A stretch of 64,000 nucleotides of DNA, from positions 124,001 through 188,000 of the forward strand of contig SZPK01000001.1 in assembly GCA_030263665.1 (NCBI GenBank), read 5' to 3'. The notes under the pieces were generated by a model. The model was given only the letters and a program-made list of their open reading frames with translations, was not told the origin of the DNA and did not search any database. The stretch is from Villigracilis sp024434165 (GTDB lineage Bacteria; Chloroflexota; Anaerolineae; Anaerolineales; Villigracilaceae). The position numbers and the translations under genes were made by a program. Positions 1 through 7,563 of the stretch are shown here, piece after piece; within the stretch, counting starts at the first letter, position 1; every line of letters begins with the position of its first letter.

Positions 1-1
1 C

Positions 2-283
2 AGCAGCGCTTTTCAGACCATTGAAGTAGCCTACGACGAAACCAAAATCAGCGGCTTGCAAATCGCGGCGAAACTGGACGAAGCGGGATATTTGAGCGAT
101 TGGGCGATGCCCATCGAGATGGAAAGCGCAGAGCAGCAGCCCGTCAAACACAAGGCGCTCTTGCGCCATACCGCCACGTACGAAACCACCAGGCAAACGG
201 TCAGTTTTGCGCAAAGGGTGAATTACCAGGGACGCCCGCTCTGGCATTGTCCAGGGATCGGAACGGTGAAGGTCGAGGAGTAA
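2..283 (+). CDS. C-terminal end of an unidentified protein (5' truncated)
   Basis: The reading frame is open from the first bases of the window to a TAA stop, giving 93 residues of a C-terminus. The start lies outside the window. I do not recognise the family. The tail contains TTRQTVSFAQRV and ends GTVKVEE, with no obvious cofactor motif or membrane segment. The gene runs the same way as cooS and is separated from it only by a palindromic repeat, so it may belong to the same operon. Coding status is likely because the frame is open to the window edge and the repeat begins exactly after its stop codon, as it does after another gene at 6448. Confidence 0.55.
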   Translation, partial: SSAFQTIEVAYDETKISGLQIAAKLDEAGYLSDWAMPIEMESAEQQPVKHKALLRHTATYETTRQTVSFAQRVNYQGRPLWHCPGIGTVKVEE

Positions 284-412
284 TGTCATCGCGAGGGCGA
301 TAGCCCGAAGCGGTCTCCCCATTTGCGAGGAGATTGCTTCACCGTCTGGTTTCGATACGCGGCGCGAGGCGCCGCTACGCAACCGACAGCGGCTCGCAAT
401 GACATAGGAGAA
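284..412. repeat. Palindromic repeat (TGTCATTGCGAG family) with a second palindrome nested inside
   Basis: The left end TGTCATCGCGAG (284-295) and the right end CTCGCAATGACA (393-404) are inverted copies with one mismatch. Inside, near 344-383, a second self-complementary segment reads GGTTTCGATACGC, then GGCGCGAGGCGCC, then a CTACGCAACC arm. The repeat starts directly after the upstream stop codon and ends 13 bases before the cooS ATG, just upstream of its AGGAG ribosome site. Related copies lie at 6449-6535 and, as a half copy, near 25965-26000. Confidence 0.85.
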
Positions 413-417
413 ATCTT

Positions 418-2433
418 ATGCCCAAGAAACGTGAAATCAACGATTATTCGACCGACCCTGCCGCGCAGCAGATGTTGATCCGCGCGGAGGAACTCGGCAT
501 CGGGACAGCCTTCACGCGCGCAGATGCGATGGTTCCGTGCAACATCGGCGGCGCAGGGATGTGCTGCAAGCAATGCGGCATGGGTCCGTGCAGGCTGACG
601 AAGAACGGCGAGGTGGGCGTGTGCGGCGCAACGCTGGATACGATTCAGGCGCGCAACCTGACACGCTCGATTGCCGCAGGTTCCGCCGCGCACAGCGACC
701 ATGGACGCGACATGGCGTTCCTGTTGAAGGCGACGGCAAACGGCGAAGCGGAAGGATATTCCATTCAGGATGTCGCCAAGCTGCGGATGGTCGCATCCTT
801 CTATGACATCAAAGTTGAGGGGCGTTCCGCAGAGGAAATCGCCAACGATCTGGCTGACCTTTACATTTCACAATTCGGTCAGCAGCGCGGGGAGGTGGTC
901 CCCGCCGTTCGCGCGCCAAAGAAGAGACAGCAGATCTGGCGCGAGCAAAATGTGATTCCGCGCGGCGTGGATCGGGAAGTGGTCGAGGCGCTGCACCGCA
1001 CGCACATCGGCGACGACCAGGACCCTGAACATATTTTGAATCATGCCGTGCGGACGGCGCTGGCGGACGGCTGGGCTGGCTCGATGATCGCCACCGACAT
1101 TTCGGACATTCTCTTTGGCACGCCCGCGCCGATTTTGGGGCAGGCGAATCTGGGCGTGATTAAAGAAGACATGGTCAACGTCGTGGTGCATGGACACGAA
1201 CCCAGCCTGAGCGAGATGATCGTCGCCGCTTCGCAAACGCCTGAAATCATCGAATACGCCAGGGCGGCAGGCGCAAACGGCGTCAATCTTTCGGGGATAT
1301 GCTGCACGGCGAATGAAATTCTCATGCGGCAGGGAATCCCTGCGGCGGGCAACTTCCTGCACCAGGAACTCGCCATCCTGACGGGTGCGGTCGAGGCGAT
1401 GGTGGTGGACGTGCAGTGCATCATGCAGGCGCTGGTGGGACTGGCGCAGAACTTCCACACGAAGATCATCACCACTTCGCCGAAGGTCAAGATCACAGGC
1501 GCGACGCATATCGAATTCGACGAGCGCCATGCGTTGACGGTGGCAAAGAACATCCTCAAAGCCGCGATTGACAATTTCAAGAACCGCGCGGCGTCCAAGA
1601 TTCGCATTCCGCAAATCAAGGAAGACCTCATTCCAGGTTTCTCGCACGAGTACATCAACTACATGCTGGGAGGTTCGTACCGCGCGTCGTTCCGCCCGCT
1701 CAACGACGCGATCATGACGGGGCGTATTCGCGGCGTGGCGGCGATTGTCGGGTGCAACAATCCGCGCTCGTCGCAGGATTATCTGCACAACGTCGTCGTG
1801 AAGGAATTGCTCAAGAACGACGTGCTGGTCGTCCAGACGGGGTGCGGGGCGATTGCGTCGGCGAAGTTGGGACTCATGTTGGGCGAAGCAGGCTTGAGCG
1901 AAGTCGGAAGCGGTCTGCGCGAAATCTGCGAGACGGTCGGCATCCCGCCCGTCCTCCACATGGGTTCGTGCGTGGACAATACGCGCATCCTGACTGTGTT
2001 GACGCAAATGGTCGAGACGGGCGGACTTGGCGACGACATTGACCAGATCCCTGCGGTGGGTCTTGCGCCCGAATGGATGAGCGAGAAGGCGCTGGCGATT
2101 GCGACGTATTGCGTGGCGTCGGGCGCGTATGTGATCTTCGGCGGCGCATCGCCCATCAGCGGCATGCCCGACCGAGTCAACGACAGCGACGCGGTGCTGC
2201 ATTACATCAGCGCAGGCTGGGAAAAGATCTACGGCGGCAAACTCGAATTCATCCCCGACCCGCAGAAGATGATCGAAGCCACGCTCGCTCACATTGACAA
2301 GAAACGCGCCGCGCTCGGATTGCCCGCGTGGGAGGAAAACAAATATGGGAGAAGTGGGGATGCAAGGATGAGAGAATTAGAGAATTTGCCGCTGGCGCAG
2401 AAGCGTGAGGCGATTTACGGGATAGTCGGATAG
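418..2433 (+). CDS. cooS: Anaerobic Ni-containing carbon monoxide dehydrogenase catalytic subunit
   Basis: This 671-residue protein catalyses reversible CO oxidation (CO2 reduction) at the Ni-Fe-S C-cluster. Next to acsB it should act as the CODH half of the CODH/ACS complex. The N-terminus has the cysteine cluster of the family (C41, C49, C50, C53, C58, C69) that binds the B and D iron-sulfur clusters. Further on are VHGHEPSLSEM and the stretch with GICCTANE and NFLHQELAILTG that supplies C-cluster surroundings. The start is supported by TAGGAG 8-12 bases upstream. The C-terminal tail (about residues 640-660) is partly encoded by a GAGAATTAGAGAATT word like those in intergenic tracts. Gene order cooS-acsB-acsD-acsC-acsV-acsE is typical of Wood-Ljungdahl loci. 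Confidence 0.97.
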   Translation: MPKKREINDYSTDPAAQQMLIRAEELGIGTAFTRADAMVPCNIGGAGMCCKQCGMGPCRLTKNGEVGVCGATLDTIQARNLTRSIAAGSAAHSDHGRDMAFLLKATANGEAEGYSIQDVAKLRMVASFYDIKVEGRSAEEIANDLADLYISQFGQQRGEVVPAVRAPKKRQQIWREQNVIPRGVDREVVEALHRTHIGDDQDPEHILNHAVRTALADGWAGSMIATDISDILFGTPAPILGQANLGVIKEDMVNVVVHGHEPSLSEMIVAASQTPEIIEYARAAGANGVNLSGICCTANEILMRQGIPAAGNFLHQELAILTGAVEAMVVDVQCIMQALVGLAQNFHTKIITTSPKVKITGATHIEFDERHALTVAKNILKAAIDNFKNRAASKIRIPQIKEDLIPGFSHEYINYMLGGSYRASFRPLNDAIMTGRIRGVAAIVGCNNPRSSQDYLHNVVVKELLKNDVLVVQTGCGAIASAKLGLMLGEAGLSEVGSGLREICETVGIPPVLHMGSCVDNTRILTVLTQMVETGGLGDDIDQIPAVGLAPEWMSEKALAIATYCVASGAYVIFGGASPISGMPDRVNDSDAVLHYISAGWEKIYGGKLEFIPDPQKMIEATLAHIDKKRAALGLPAWEENKYGRSGDARMRELENLPLAQKREAIYGIVG

Positions 2434-2549
2434 TCGCATGGTCGAATAGTCGTGTGGTCGCTTAGTCTTGTAGTCGTTTATGAACAGGCGAAAAGACTTC
2501 TCGACCACCCGACCACCAGACTACGAGACTAAAAGACCAGGAGACTACG
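2430..2549. repeat. Word-repeat hairpin between cooS and acsB
   Basis: The left half is built from degenerate words of the form (a/t)TAGTCG or TGGTCG (2430-2479). After about 25 bases the right half carries the complementary words CGACCACC, GACCACCAGACTAC and GAGACTAC (2499-2548). The two halves would pair as a long imperfect stem in the mRNA. The AGGAG ribosome site of acsB lies inside the right arm. No open frame of note. Confidence 0.75.
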
Positions 2550-4868
2550 ATGTCAAAGTACATTGCAACCAGAGCAATACGCGGCGCGAACGCACTCGTC
2601 ACCGAAGCCGAGATCATGCTCAACAAGGCGTTGAAGGAGAAAGGCGCGGAGACGCCCGTCTCGTTCCCCAACACGGCGTATTACCTGCCGACGATTTTGG
2701 GCATGACGGGCAGGGCGGTCGAAAAACTCGGCGACCTTCAGCCCATCATCAAGTACGCGCGGGATTTGCTTCACCCGATTCCCGCGTTTGCAAAATGGAC
2801 CCCCTATCTCGGCGAGACGCTCGACTCGGGCATGGCGACGCTTCTTGCCGCTGAGACGATCGAGGCGGTGCGCTTCGTCTATGGACTTCAGCCCGAGCCG
2901 ATGCCTGGATTCAAACTCGCAGGCGGCACTTCGTTCACAAGTCCCGATGCAAACGGCGCCCTCACCCCTTCCCCCTCTCCCGAGGGGAGAGGGGAGAATG
3001 GCGACGGTCATTTGAACGGTCCGATTGACGATATTCAATTGCGTTCATGGGGCATTCAGCTCGTGGATGGTCGTATGCCTGGCTTTGCCGCGATTGTGGG
3101 ATGCGCGAAGTCGAACGAGGTCGCGGTCAAGATCGTGCGCGAGTTACAACGGCGCAACATCCTGACCTTCCTTTCGGGCAACGTGAATGGACGAAGCATC
3201 ATTCATCAACTTCAAGAAGAAGGCGTGGAACTCGGCTACGACACGTACACCGTCCCGTTTGGAACGGATACGATTTCCGCAATTTATGCTTTGGGGTTTG
3301 CCACCCGCTCCGCGCTGACCTTCGGCGGACTCAAGCCAGGTCAATCGCGCGAGATTTTGCTTTACAACAAAGAGCGCGTCTTCGCGTTTGTGCTTGCGCT
3401 CGGCGAAGTGGACGATTTGAAATACGCCGCTGCGGCAGGCGCGATCAACTTCGGCTTCCCCGTCATCGCAGATACGGTCATCCCTGAAATTCTGCCGACG
3501 GGCGTAACGACGTACGAGCATGTGGTCTCGATGCCGTTCAACACCATCGAAGGCAAGGATGACCTCGAACGCGCCGAAAGACTCGTGCAAAAGTGCATCG
3601 AAGTGCGCGGCGTCAAAGTCAAGGTTTCGAACGTGGATGTACCCGTACCGTACGGTTCCGCGTTTGAAGGCGAGGTCGTCCGCAAGGCGGATTTGCGCGT
3701 GGAATTCGGCGGCAAGCATTCGCGCGCCTTTGAATATCTGCACATGGCGAAACTGGATGAAGTCACCGACGGAAAGATCGAAGTCATCGGCAAGGGCTTT
3801 GAGGATGTCCCGCCGCAAGGCGCGACGGATCTGGGCATCATCATCAAGGTCGCGGGACGGCAGATGCAGCAGGACTTCGAGCCAGTGCTGGAGCGGCAGG
3901 TGCATTACTTCGTCAACGGGGCGAGCGGAATCCAGCACGTCGGTCAACGCGACATTGCCTGGATCCGCGTCTCGAATAACGCCGCAGACAAAGGCTTCAA
4001 CCTCGAACATTTCGGCAAAATCTTGCACGCGCGCTTTCACGAAGATTTCGGCGCCATTGTGGATAAAGTGGAAGTGACCATCGTCACCGACCCTGCGCTG
4101 CATGCCGAATGGCTGGAAAAGGCGCGCGTCGCCTACGACTTCCGCAACAAACGCCTCGCCGACCTGACCGACGACAAAGTGGACGAGTTTTACTCCTGCA
4201 CGCTCTGTCAATCGTTCGCGCCGAATCACGTGTGCGTGGTCTCGCCCGAGCGGCTCGGTCTGTGCGGCGCGTACAACTGGCTGGACTGCAAAGCGTCGTT
4301 CAGCATCAACCCGACAGGACCGAACCAGCCCATCAAACTGGGCAAGCAGCTCGACGACCGCAAAGGCTACTGGCAAGGCACGAACGATTACGCCAGGATC
4401 GGCTCGCATGGCGTGGTGCAGGAAGTCTCGATGTACTCCATCATGGAAAACCCGATGACCGCCTGCGGCTGTTTCGAGTGCATCGTGATGCTCATCCCCG
4501 AAGCCAACGGCGTGATGGTCGTCTCGCGTGAAGACACCTCCATGACTCCCGCAGGCATGACCTTCTCGACTCTGGCGGGCATCGCGGGCGGCGGTCTGCA
4601 AACCCCTGGCGTGATGGGTGTGGGCAAGTTCTATCTCATCAGCCCCAAATTCATCTCCTCCGATGGCGGCTTCAAGCGCGTGGTGTGGATGTCGTCCGTA
4701 TTGAAACAATCCATGAACGATGAATTCAAAGCCGTCTGCGAACGTGAAGGCGACCCCGACCTGCTCGATAAGATCGCGGATGAGCGGAATGTAACCACAG
4801 TTGACGAATTGCTTGCCTGGCTGGAGGCGCACAACCATCCCGCCATGGCAATGGAGCCAATGTTTTAG
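2550..4868 (+). CDS. acsB: Acetyl-CoA synthase, catalytic subunit of CODH/ACS
   Basis: This 772-residue enzyme condenses CO, a methyl group from the corrinoid protein and CoA into acetyl-CoA at the A-cluster. The A-cluster ligands are all present: C550, C553, C562, C572, C639 and C641, in the motifs CTLCQSFAPNHVC and ACGCFEC. From memory, their spacing matches the Moorella enzyme with an offset of about 44 residues. Most of the extra length falls in the N-terminal domain around residues 120-155, where a CCCTCACCCC palindrome has been read in frame. The remainder, including TFSTLAGIAGGG, looks intact. ATG follows an AGGAG site embedded in the upstream word tract. Confidence 0.97.
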   Translation: MSKYIATRAIRGANALVTEAEIMLNKALKEKGAETPVSFPNTAYYLPTILGMTGRAVEKLGDLQPIIKYARDLLHPIPAFAKWTPYLGETLDSGMATLLAAETIEAVRFVYGLQPEPMPGFKLAGGTSFTSPDANGALTPSPSPEGRGENGDGHLNGPIDDIQLRSWGIQLVDGRMPGFAAIVGCAKSNEVAVKIVRELQRRNILTFLSGNVNGRSIIHQLQEEGVELGYDTYTVPFGTDTISAIYALGFATRSALTFGGLKPGQSREILLYNKERVFAFVLALGEVDDLKYAAAAGAINFGFPVIADTVIPEILPTGVTTYEHVVSMPFNTIEGKDDLERAERLVQKCIEVRGVKVKVSNVDVPVPYGSAFEGEVVRKADLRVEFGGKHSRAFEYLHMAKLDEVTDGKIEVIGKGFEDVPPQGATDLGIIIKVAGRQMQQDFEPVLERQVHYFVNGASGIQHVGQRDIAWIRVSNNAADKGFNLEHFGKILHARFHEDFGAIVDKVEVTIVTDPALHAEWLEKARVAYDFRNKRLADLTDDKVDEFYSCTLCQSFAPNHVCVVSPERLGLCGAYNWLDCKASFSINPTGPNQPIKLGKQLDDRKGYWQGTNDYARIGSHGVVQEVSMYSIMENPMTACGCFECIVMLIPEANGVMVVSREDTSMTPAGMTFSTLAGIAGGGLQTPGVMGVGKFYLISPKFISSDGGFKRVVWMSSVLKQSMNDEFKAVCEREGDPDLLDKIADERNVTTVDELLAWLEAHNHPAMAMEPMF
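2959..3000. repeat. CCCTCACCCC palindrome inside the acsB reading frame
   Basis: Arms CCCCTCTCCC (2972-2981) and GGGAGAGGGG (2985-2994) form a perfect 10-bp stem with a 3-base loop, preceded by CCCTCACCCC. The same family occurs between genes at 10892-10939, 11880-11953 and 63210-63277. Read in the acsB frame it encodes LTPSPSPEGRGE, a peptide with no counterpart in the Moorella AcsB sequence as I recall it. Confidence 0.85.
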
Positions 4869-4924
4869 GAGACGGGCACACAAGCGGGCAAATTTTCATC
4901 GTTTGTGCGCCTGTTCGTGGCATC

Positions 4925-5371
4925 ATGCGTAAACCCATCGCCCTTTGGTTTCTTGTCGTTTCACTGATCTTCCTTGCCTTTGGGGGGCTTTATGGCGGCA
5001 TCCTCATGCTGACCGACCCCAGCGGCAGATCGCTTCAAATGGACTCCGTCCTGCCGCAGCTGCTTGTCCCAAACTACGTTTTGCCTGGCTTGTTTCTTCT
5101 CTTTGTGATGGGACTTGCGCCTCTCTTTCTGACGTTCAGCCTGCTTGCCCGCCCAAAGTGGATTCCACTCCCCATCCTTTTTCGCCACTACTGGGCGTGG
5201 ACCGCGACCCTTGCGCTAGGCATTGTGCTGATCCTCTGGCTGACCCTGCAAGCCTTCCTGATCGGCTTTCAGTGGCCCATCCAATATGTGACCGCCGTCA
5301 ACGGCTTGCTCATCGTCCTGCTCACGCTCATTCCGCAGGTTAGAAAGCATTTTGAAATGATAAAAACCTGA
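4925..5371 (+). CDS. Small integral membrane protein, unknown function
   Basis: The protein has 148 residues and four predicted hydrophobic segments: about residues 5-30 (IALWFLVVSLIFLAFGGLYG), 40-70, 83-110 and 118-140. I recognise no family. It follows acsB after 56 bases and is transcribed with it, so it may be carried along in the acs operon. No clear ribosome site precedes the ATG. The composition is that of an ordinary four-helix membrane protein; a role cannot be assigned. Confidence 0.7.
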   Translation: MRKPIALWFLVVSLIFLAFGGLYGGILMLTDPSGRSLQMDSVLPQLLVPNYVLPGLFLLFVMGLAPLFLTFSLLARPKWIPLPILFRHYWAWTATLALGIVLILWLTLQAFLIGFQWPIQYVTAVNGLLIVLLTLIPQVRKHFEMIKT

Positions 5372-5428
5372 TGACCGTCGAGCCGCCGGCATACCGAATG
5401 AATCCATCTTTTTGGAAAGGAGCAGCAA

Positions 5429-5902
5429 ATGAGTCACCGTGAAACGCCCATTGCCCTGAGTAAACGAAAGAAGGCGGGATGGATTTTTACTCTCCTTGGG
5501 GCGCTTGTCTTGTTCTTTTCGTGCTCGCTCACGAATGACCGATATTTCGGGTCCACATTCATACTGATGGGAGTTGGGTCAGGCGGCTTCATGCTCATGA
5601 TGGGTCTGCATGGCTTGATAAGCAATCCGGAACTGTCGGTCAATGAATACAGAATCGAAGTCCGGGGATGGATGCTCCCGGCAAGCAATTTTGATATCGA
5701 ATGGAGCGGCATTACCAAGGCATCCCTCAACGCCAATGTCCCCAACGCAAGAAGTCTTTTCCTTTGGGATAAGGCTGGCAAGCCAAGGCTAATCGAGGAG
5801 CAGCGCTTTGACGGTTTCGATTCGATACTTGAATTTGTGAAGGAGAAGTTAAAAGAAAGGAATATCGAACTTGAGGCTTTCGTCCCATTGGCGCAGAAGT
5901 AA
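5429..5902 (+). CDS. Membrane protein with two N-terminal helices, unknown function
   Basis: The protein has 157 residues. Two hydrophobic segments (about residues 17-34 and 39-63, the latter glycine and methionine rich) are followed by a soluble domain of about 90 residues with no motif I recognise. GGAAAGGAG lies 6-14 bases before the ATG and supports the start. It follows the four-helix membrane protein after 57 bases. It is somewhat AT-richer than cooS and acsB. The pair of membrane genes interrupts the acs gene order. Confidence 0.7.
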   Translation: MSHRETPIALSKRKKAGWIFTLLGALVLFFSCSLTNDRYFGSTFILMGVGSGGFMLMMGLHGLISNPELSVNEYRIEVRGWMLPASNFDIEWSGITKASLNANVPNARSLFLWDKAGKPRLIEEQRFDGFDSILEFVKEKLKERNIELEAFVPLAQK

Positions 5903-5956
5903 AAAGGCGCATACCTTCTGGATGGTGCAACTTGTCTGCCTGTGTACATAAAAACC

Positions 5957-6448
5957 ATGAAACTCGTCCGCGACTTAATGACTGTTGGAGTTCCCACGTG
6001 CAAGCATGATACGCCCATCGTGGACATCGCACGCTTTCTGCTGGAAAAGAACGTCGAGGCGATGTGCGTTCTCGACCAGGAAGGTCACGGTATCGGCGTG
6101 GTCGGGGCGGATGAACTGGTCTGGGCGTACGCGCGGGAAGGCTATGAAAAACTGACCGCCGAAGACATCATGAGCGAAGGCGTCCCCGAACTGCCGCCCG
6201 ATATGTCCCTTGCGGTGGCGGCGCAGATGATGAAGGACAGGGGCATCCGCGCCGCATATATGATGCACAACGCGGGGGGAATCATCTACCCTGCGGCGTT
6301 TATTTCATATCGTCACATCCTGCGTCACATGGCGGCGAGGGACGAGAACGAGTTGAAGGATTTGGGTCTTGCGGCGGAGCGCAAATCGCCGCTGGAGCAA
6401 TTTATCGAAAGAAGAGACGAAGCCAGAAGAAAAGCAGGATTAACTTAA
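5957..6448 (+). CDS. CBS-domain protein
   Basis: This protein of about 163 residues has two CBS repeats: residues 1-55 (VRDLMTVGVPTCKHDTPIVD) and about 65-125 (AEDIMSEGVPELPPDMSL). CBS pairs usually bind adenine nucleotides and act as energy sensors or protein regulators. It lies between acsB and acsD, so regulation of the pathway by adenylate charge is possible but unproven. The start is uncertain: ATG 5957 is chosen, and a GTG at 5942 in the same frame is possible; neither has a strong ribosome site. A palindromic repeat begins directly after the stop. Confidence 0.85.
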   Translation: MKLVRDLMTVGVPTCKHDTPIVDIARFLLEKNVEAMCVLDQEGHGIGVVGADELVWAYAREGYEKLTAEDIMSEGVPELPPDMSLAVAAQMMKDRGIRAAYMMHNAGGIIYPAAFISYRHILRHMAARDENELKDLGLAAERKSPLEQFIERRDEARRKAGLT

Positions 6449-6535
6449 TGTCATTGCGAGCGAAGCGAAGCAATCTTATGTAACCACCAAACAGGAGATT
6501 GCTTCGTCGCCGTCTCGCGGCTCCTCGCAATGACA
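6449..6535. repeat. Palindromic repeat, TGTCATTGCGAG family
   Basis: Perfect 12-bp terminal inverted repeats: TGTCATTGCGAG at 6449-6460 and CTCGCAATGACA at 6524-6535. The interior repeats GAAGCGAAGCAATCT and its complement AGATTGCTTCG. It starts immediately after the CBS gene stop and ends 17 bases before the acsD ATG, leaving the AAGGAG site free. Same placement as the copy upstream of cooS. Confidence 0.9.
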
Positions 6536-6552
6536 TAAAACAAGGAGACATC

Positions 6553-7500
6553 ATGCCAATCGAAATTCCAAAAGACAAATGGCCCGGAAGCATCCGCTCC
6601 ATTACCATCGGCGCGACGAGCGCGGAGGGTGGGACGCGCACAAAGACTGTAACGCTTGGCGGACATACCACTTTGCCCTTCATGCACTTTGAAGCGCCTT
6701 CGCCAAATCAACCTGTTATTGCAATTGAAATCAAATCGCGCAAGCCCGAAGACTGGTCGCCGCTGCTGCTCGAAGCGTGGGGCGAGGCGATGAACGATCC
6801 CGCGCAATGGGCGAAGAAAGCCGAAGAAACAGGAGCAGACCTCCTCGTCCTGGCGTTGACCGTCGAAGATTCGGTCGAAGATGCGCTCAAGGCGGTCAAA
6901 TCCGTTTTGAACGCGAGCGGACTCCCGCTCATCGTCTGGGGTCCAGGTCAGGCAGAAAAAGATAATGAGCTGCTTGTCCCGATTGCCGAAGCGGCGAAGG
7001 GCGAAAAACTCGTGCTTGGAATCTGTGAAGACAAAAATTATCGCACCATCGTTGCGACTGCGATGGCAAACGGTCATCTCGTGCAGGCGCGCACGCCGAT
7101 GGATGTGAACCTCTCGAAACAGTTGAACATTCTCATCAGCGACATGGGCATGCCCAAAGACCGCATCCTGATGGACCCGACCACGGGCGCGCTCGGCTAT
7201 GGCATCGAATACGGCTATTCGGTGATGGAACGTCTGCGGCTCGCCGCACTGCAAGGCGACGCGATGACTCAATTCCCGATGATCGTCACGCCTGGCTTCG
7301 AAGCGTGGAAGACGAAAGAAGCGAAGGTCGGCGAAGGAGTGCCTGAGTCGTGGGGCGAGTGGAAATCCCGCGCGATCAATTGGGAAACGCTCACCGCAAT
7401 TGCATTAATTGAATCGGGAGCGGACATCGTTGTGTTGAGGCATCCTGAATCGGTGAAGCGAATCAAGGATGCGATCAATGAATTGGTGATGGTTGCATAA
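6553..7500 (+). CDS. acsD: CODH/ACS corrinoid iron-sulfur protein, small subunit (delta)
   Basis: This 315-residue TIM-barrel protein pairs with AcsC to form the corrinoid iron-sulfur protein, which carries the methyl group from methyl-THF to acetyl-CoA synthase. Family features include the N-terminal stretch that forms the small strand domain (IRSITIGATSAEGGTRTKTVTLGG, quoted here only in part by position 15-37), LVLGICEDKNYRTIV, and MDPTTGALGYGIEYGYSVMER. The start at 6553 follows CAAGGAGACATC. A longer frame reaches upstream into the palindromic repeat and is not believable. It lies upstream of acsC, the usual partner, separated by a word hairpin. Confidence 0.95.
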   Translation: MPIEIPKDKWPGSIRSITIGATSAEGGTRTKTVTLGGHTTLPFMHFEAPSPNQPVIAIEIKSRKPEDWSPLLLEAWGEAMNDPAQWAKKAEETGADLLVLALTVEDSVEDALKAVKSVLNASGLPLIVWGPGQAEKDNELLVPIAEAAKGEKLVLGICEDKNYRTIVATAMANGHLVQARTPMDVNLSKQLNILISDMGMPKDRILMDPTTGALGYGIEYGYSVMERLRLAALQGDAMTQFPMIVTPGFEAWKTKEAKVGEGVPESWGEWKSRAINWETLTAIALIESGADIVVLRHPESVKRIKDAINELVMVA

Positions 7501-7556
7501 GACCATAGACGATAGACCATTGACCATCGTCAATCGTCCATGGTTCATCGTCAAGG
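7501..7556. repeat. Word-repeat hairpin between acsD and acsC
   Basis: Left arm words ACCATAGACGATAGACCAT pair with the right arm ATCGTCAATCGTCCATGGT with few mismatches. The right arm ends a few bases before the AAGGAG site of acsC. A near identical word set (ACCATAGACGATAGAC) forms the hairpin at 26889-26937 in another operon. Confidence 0.8.
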
Positions 7557-7563
7557 AGATAAC

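Noticed and set aside
868..2292. Long minus-strand open frame opposite cooS
   Set aside because: It mirrors the codon structure of cooS, has no family motif and is rich in His/Arg/Asp, as shadows of GC-rich genes are.
3144..4883. 579-codon minus-strand open frame opposite acsB
   Set aside because: Shadow of acsB; no motif, no ribosome site, composition typical of an antisense frame.
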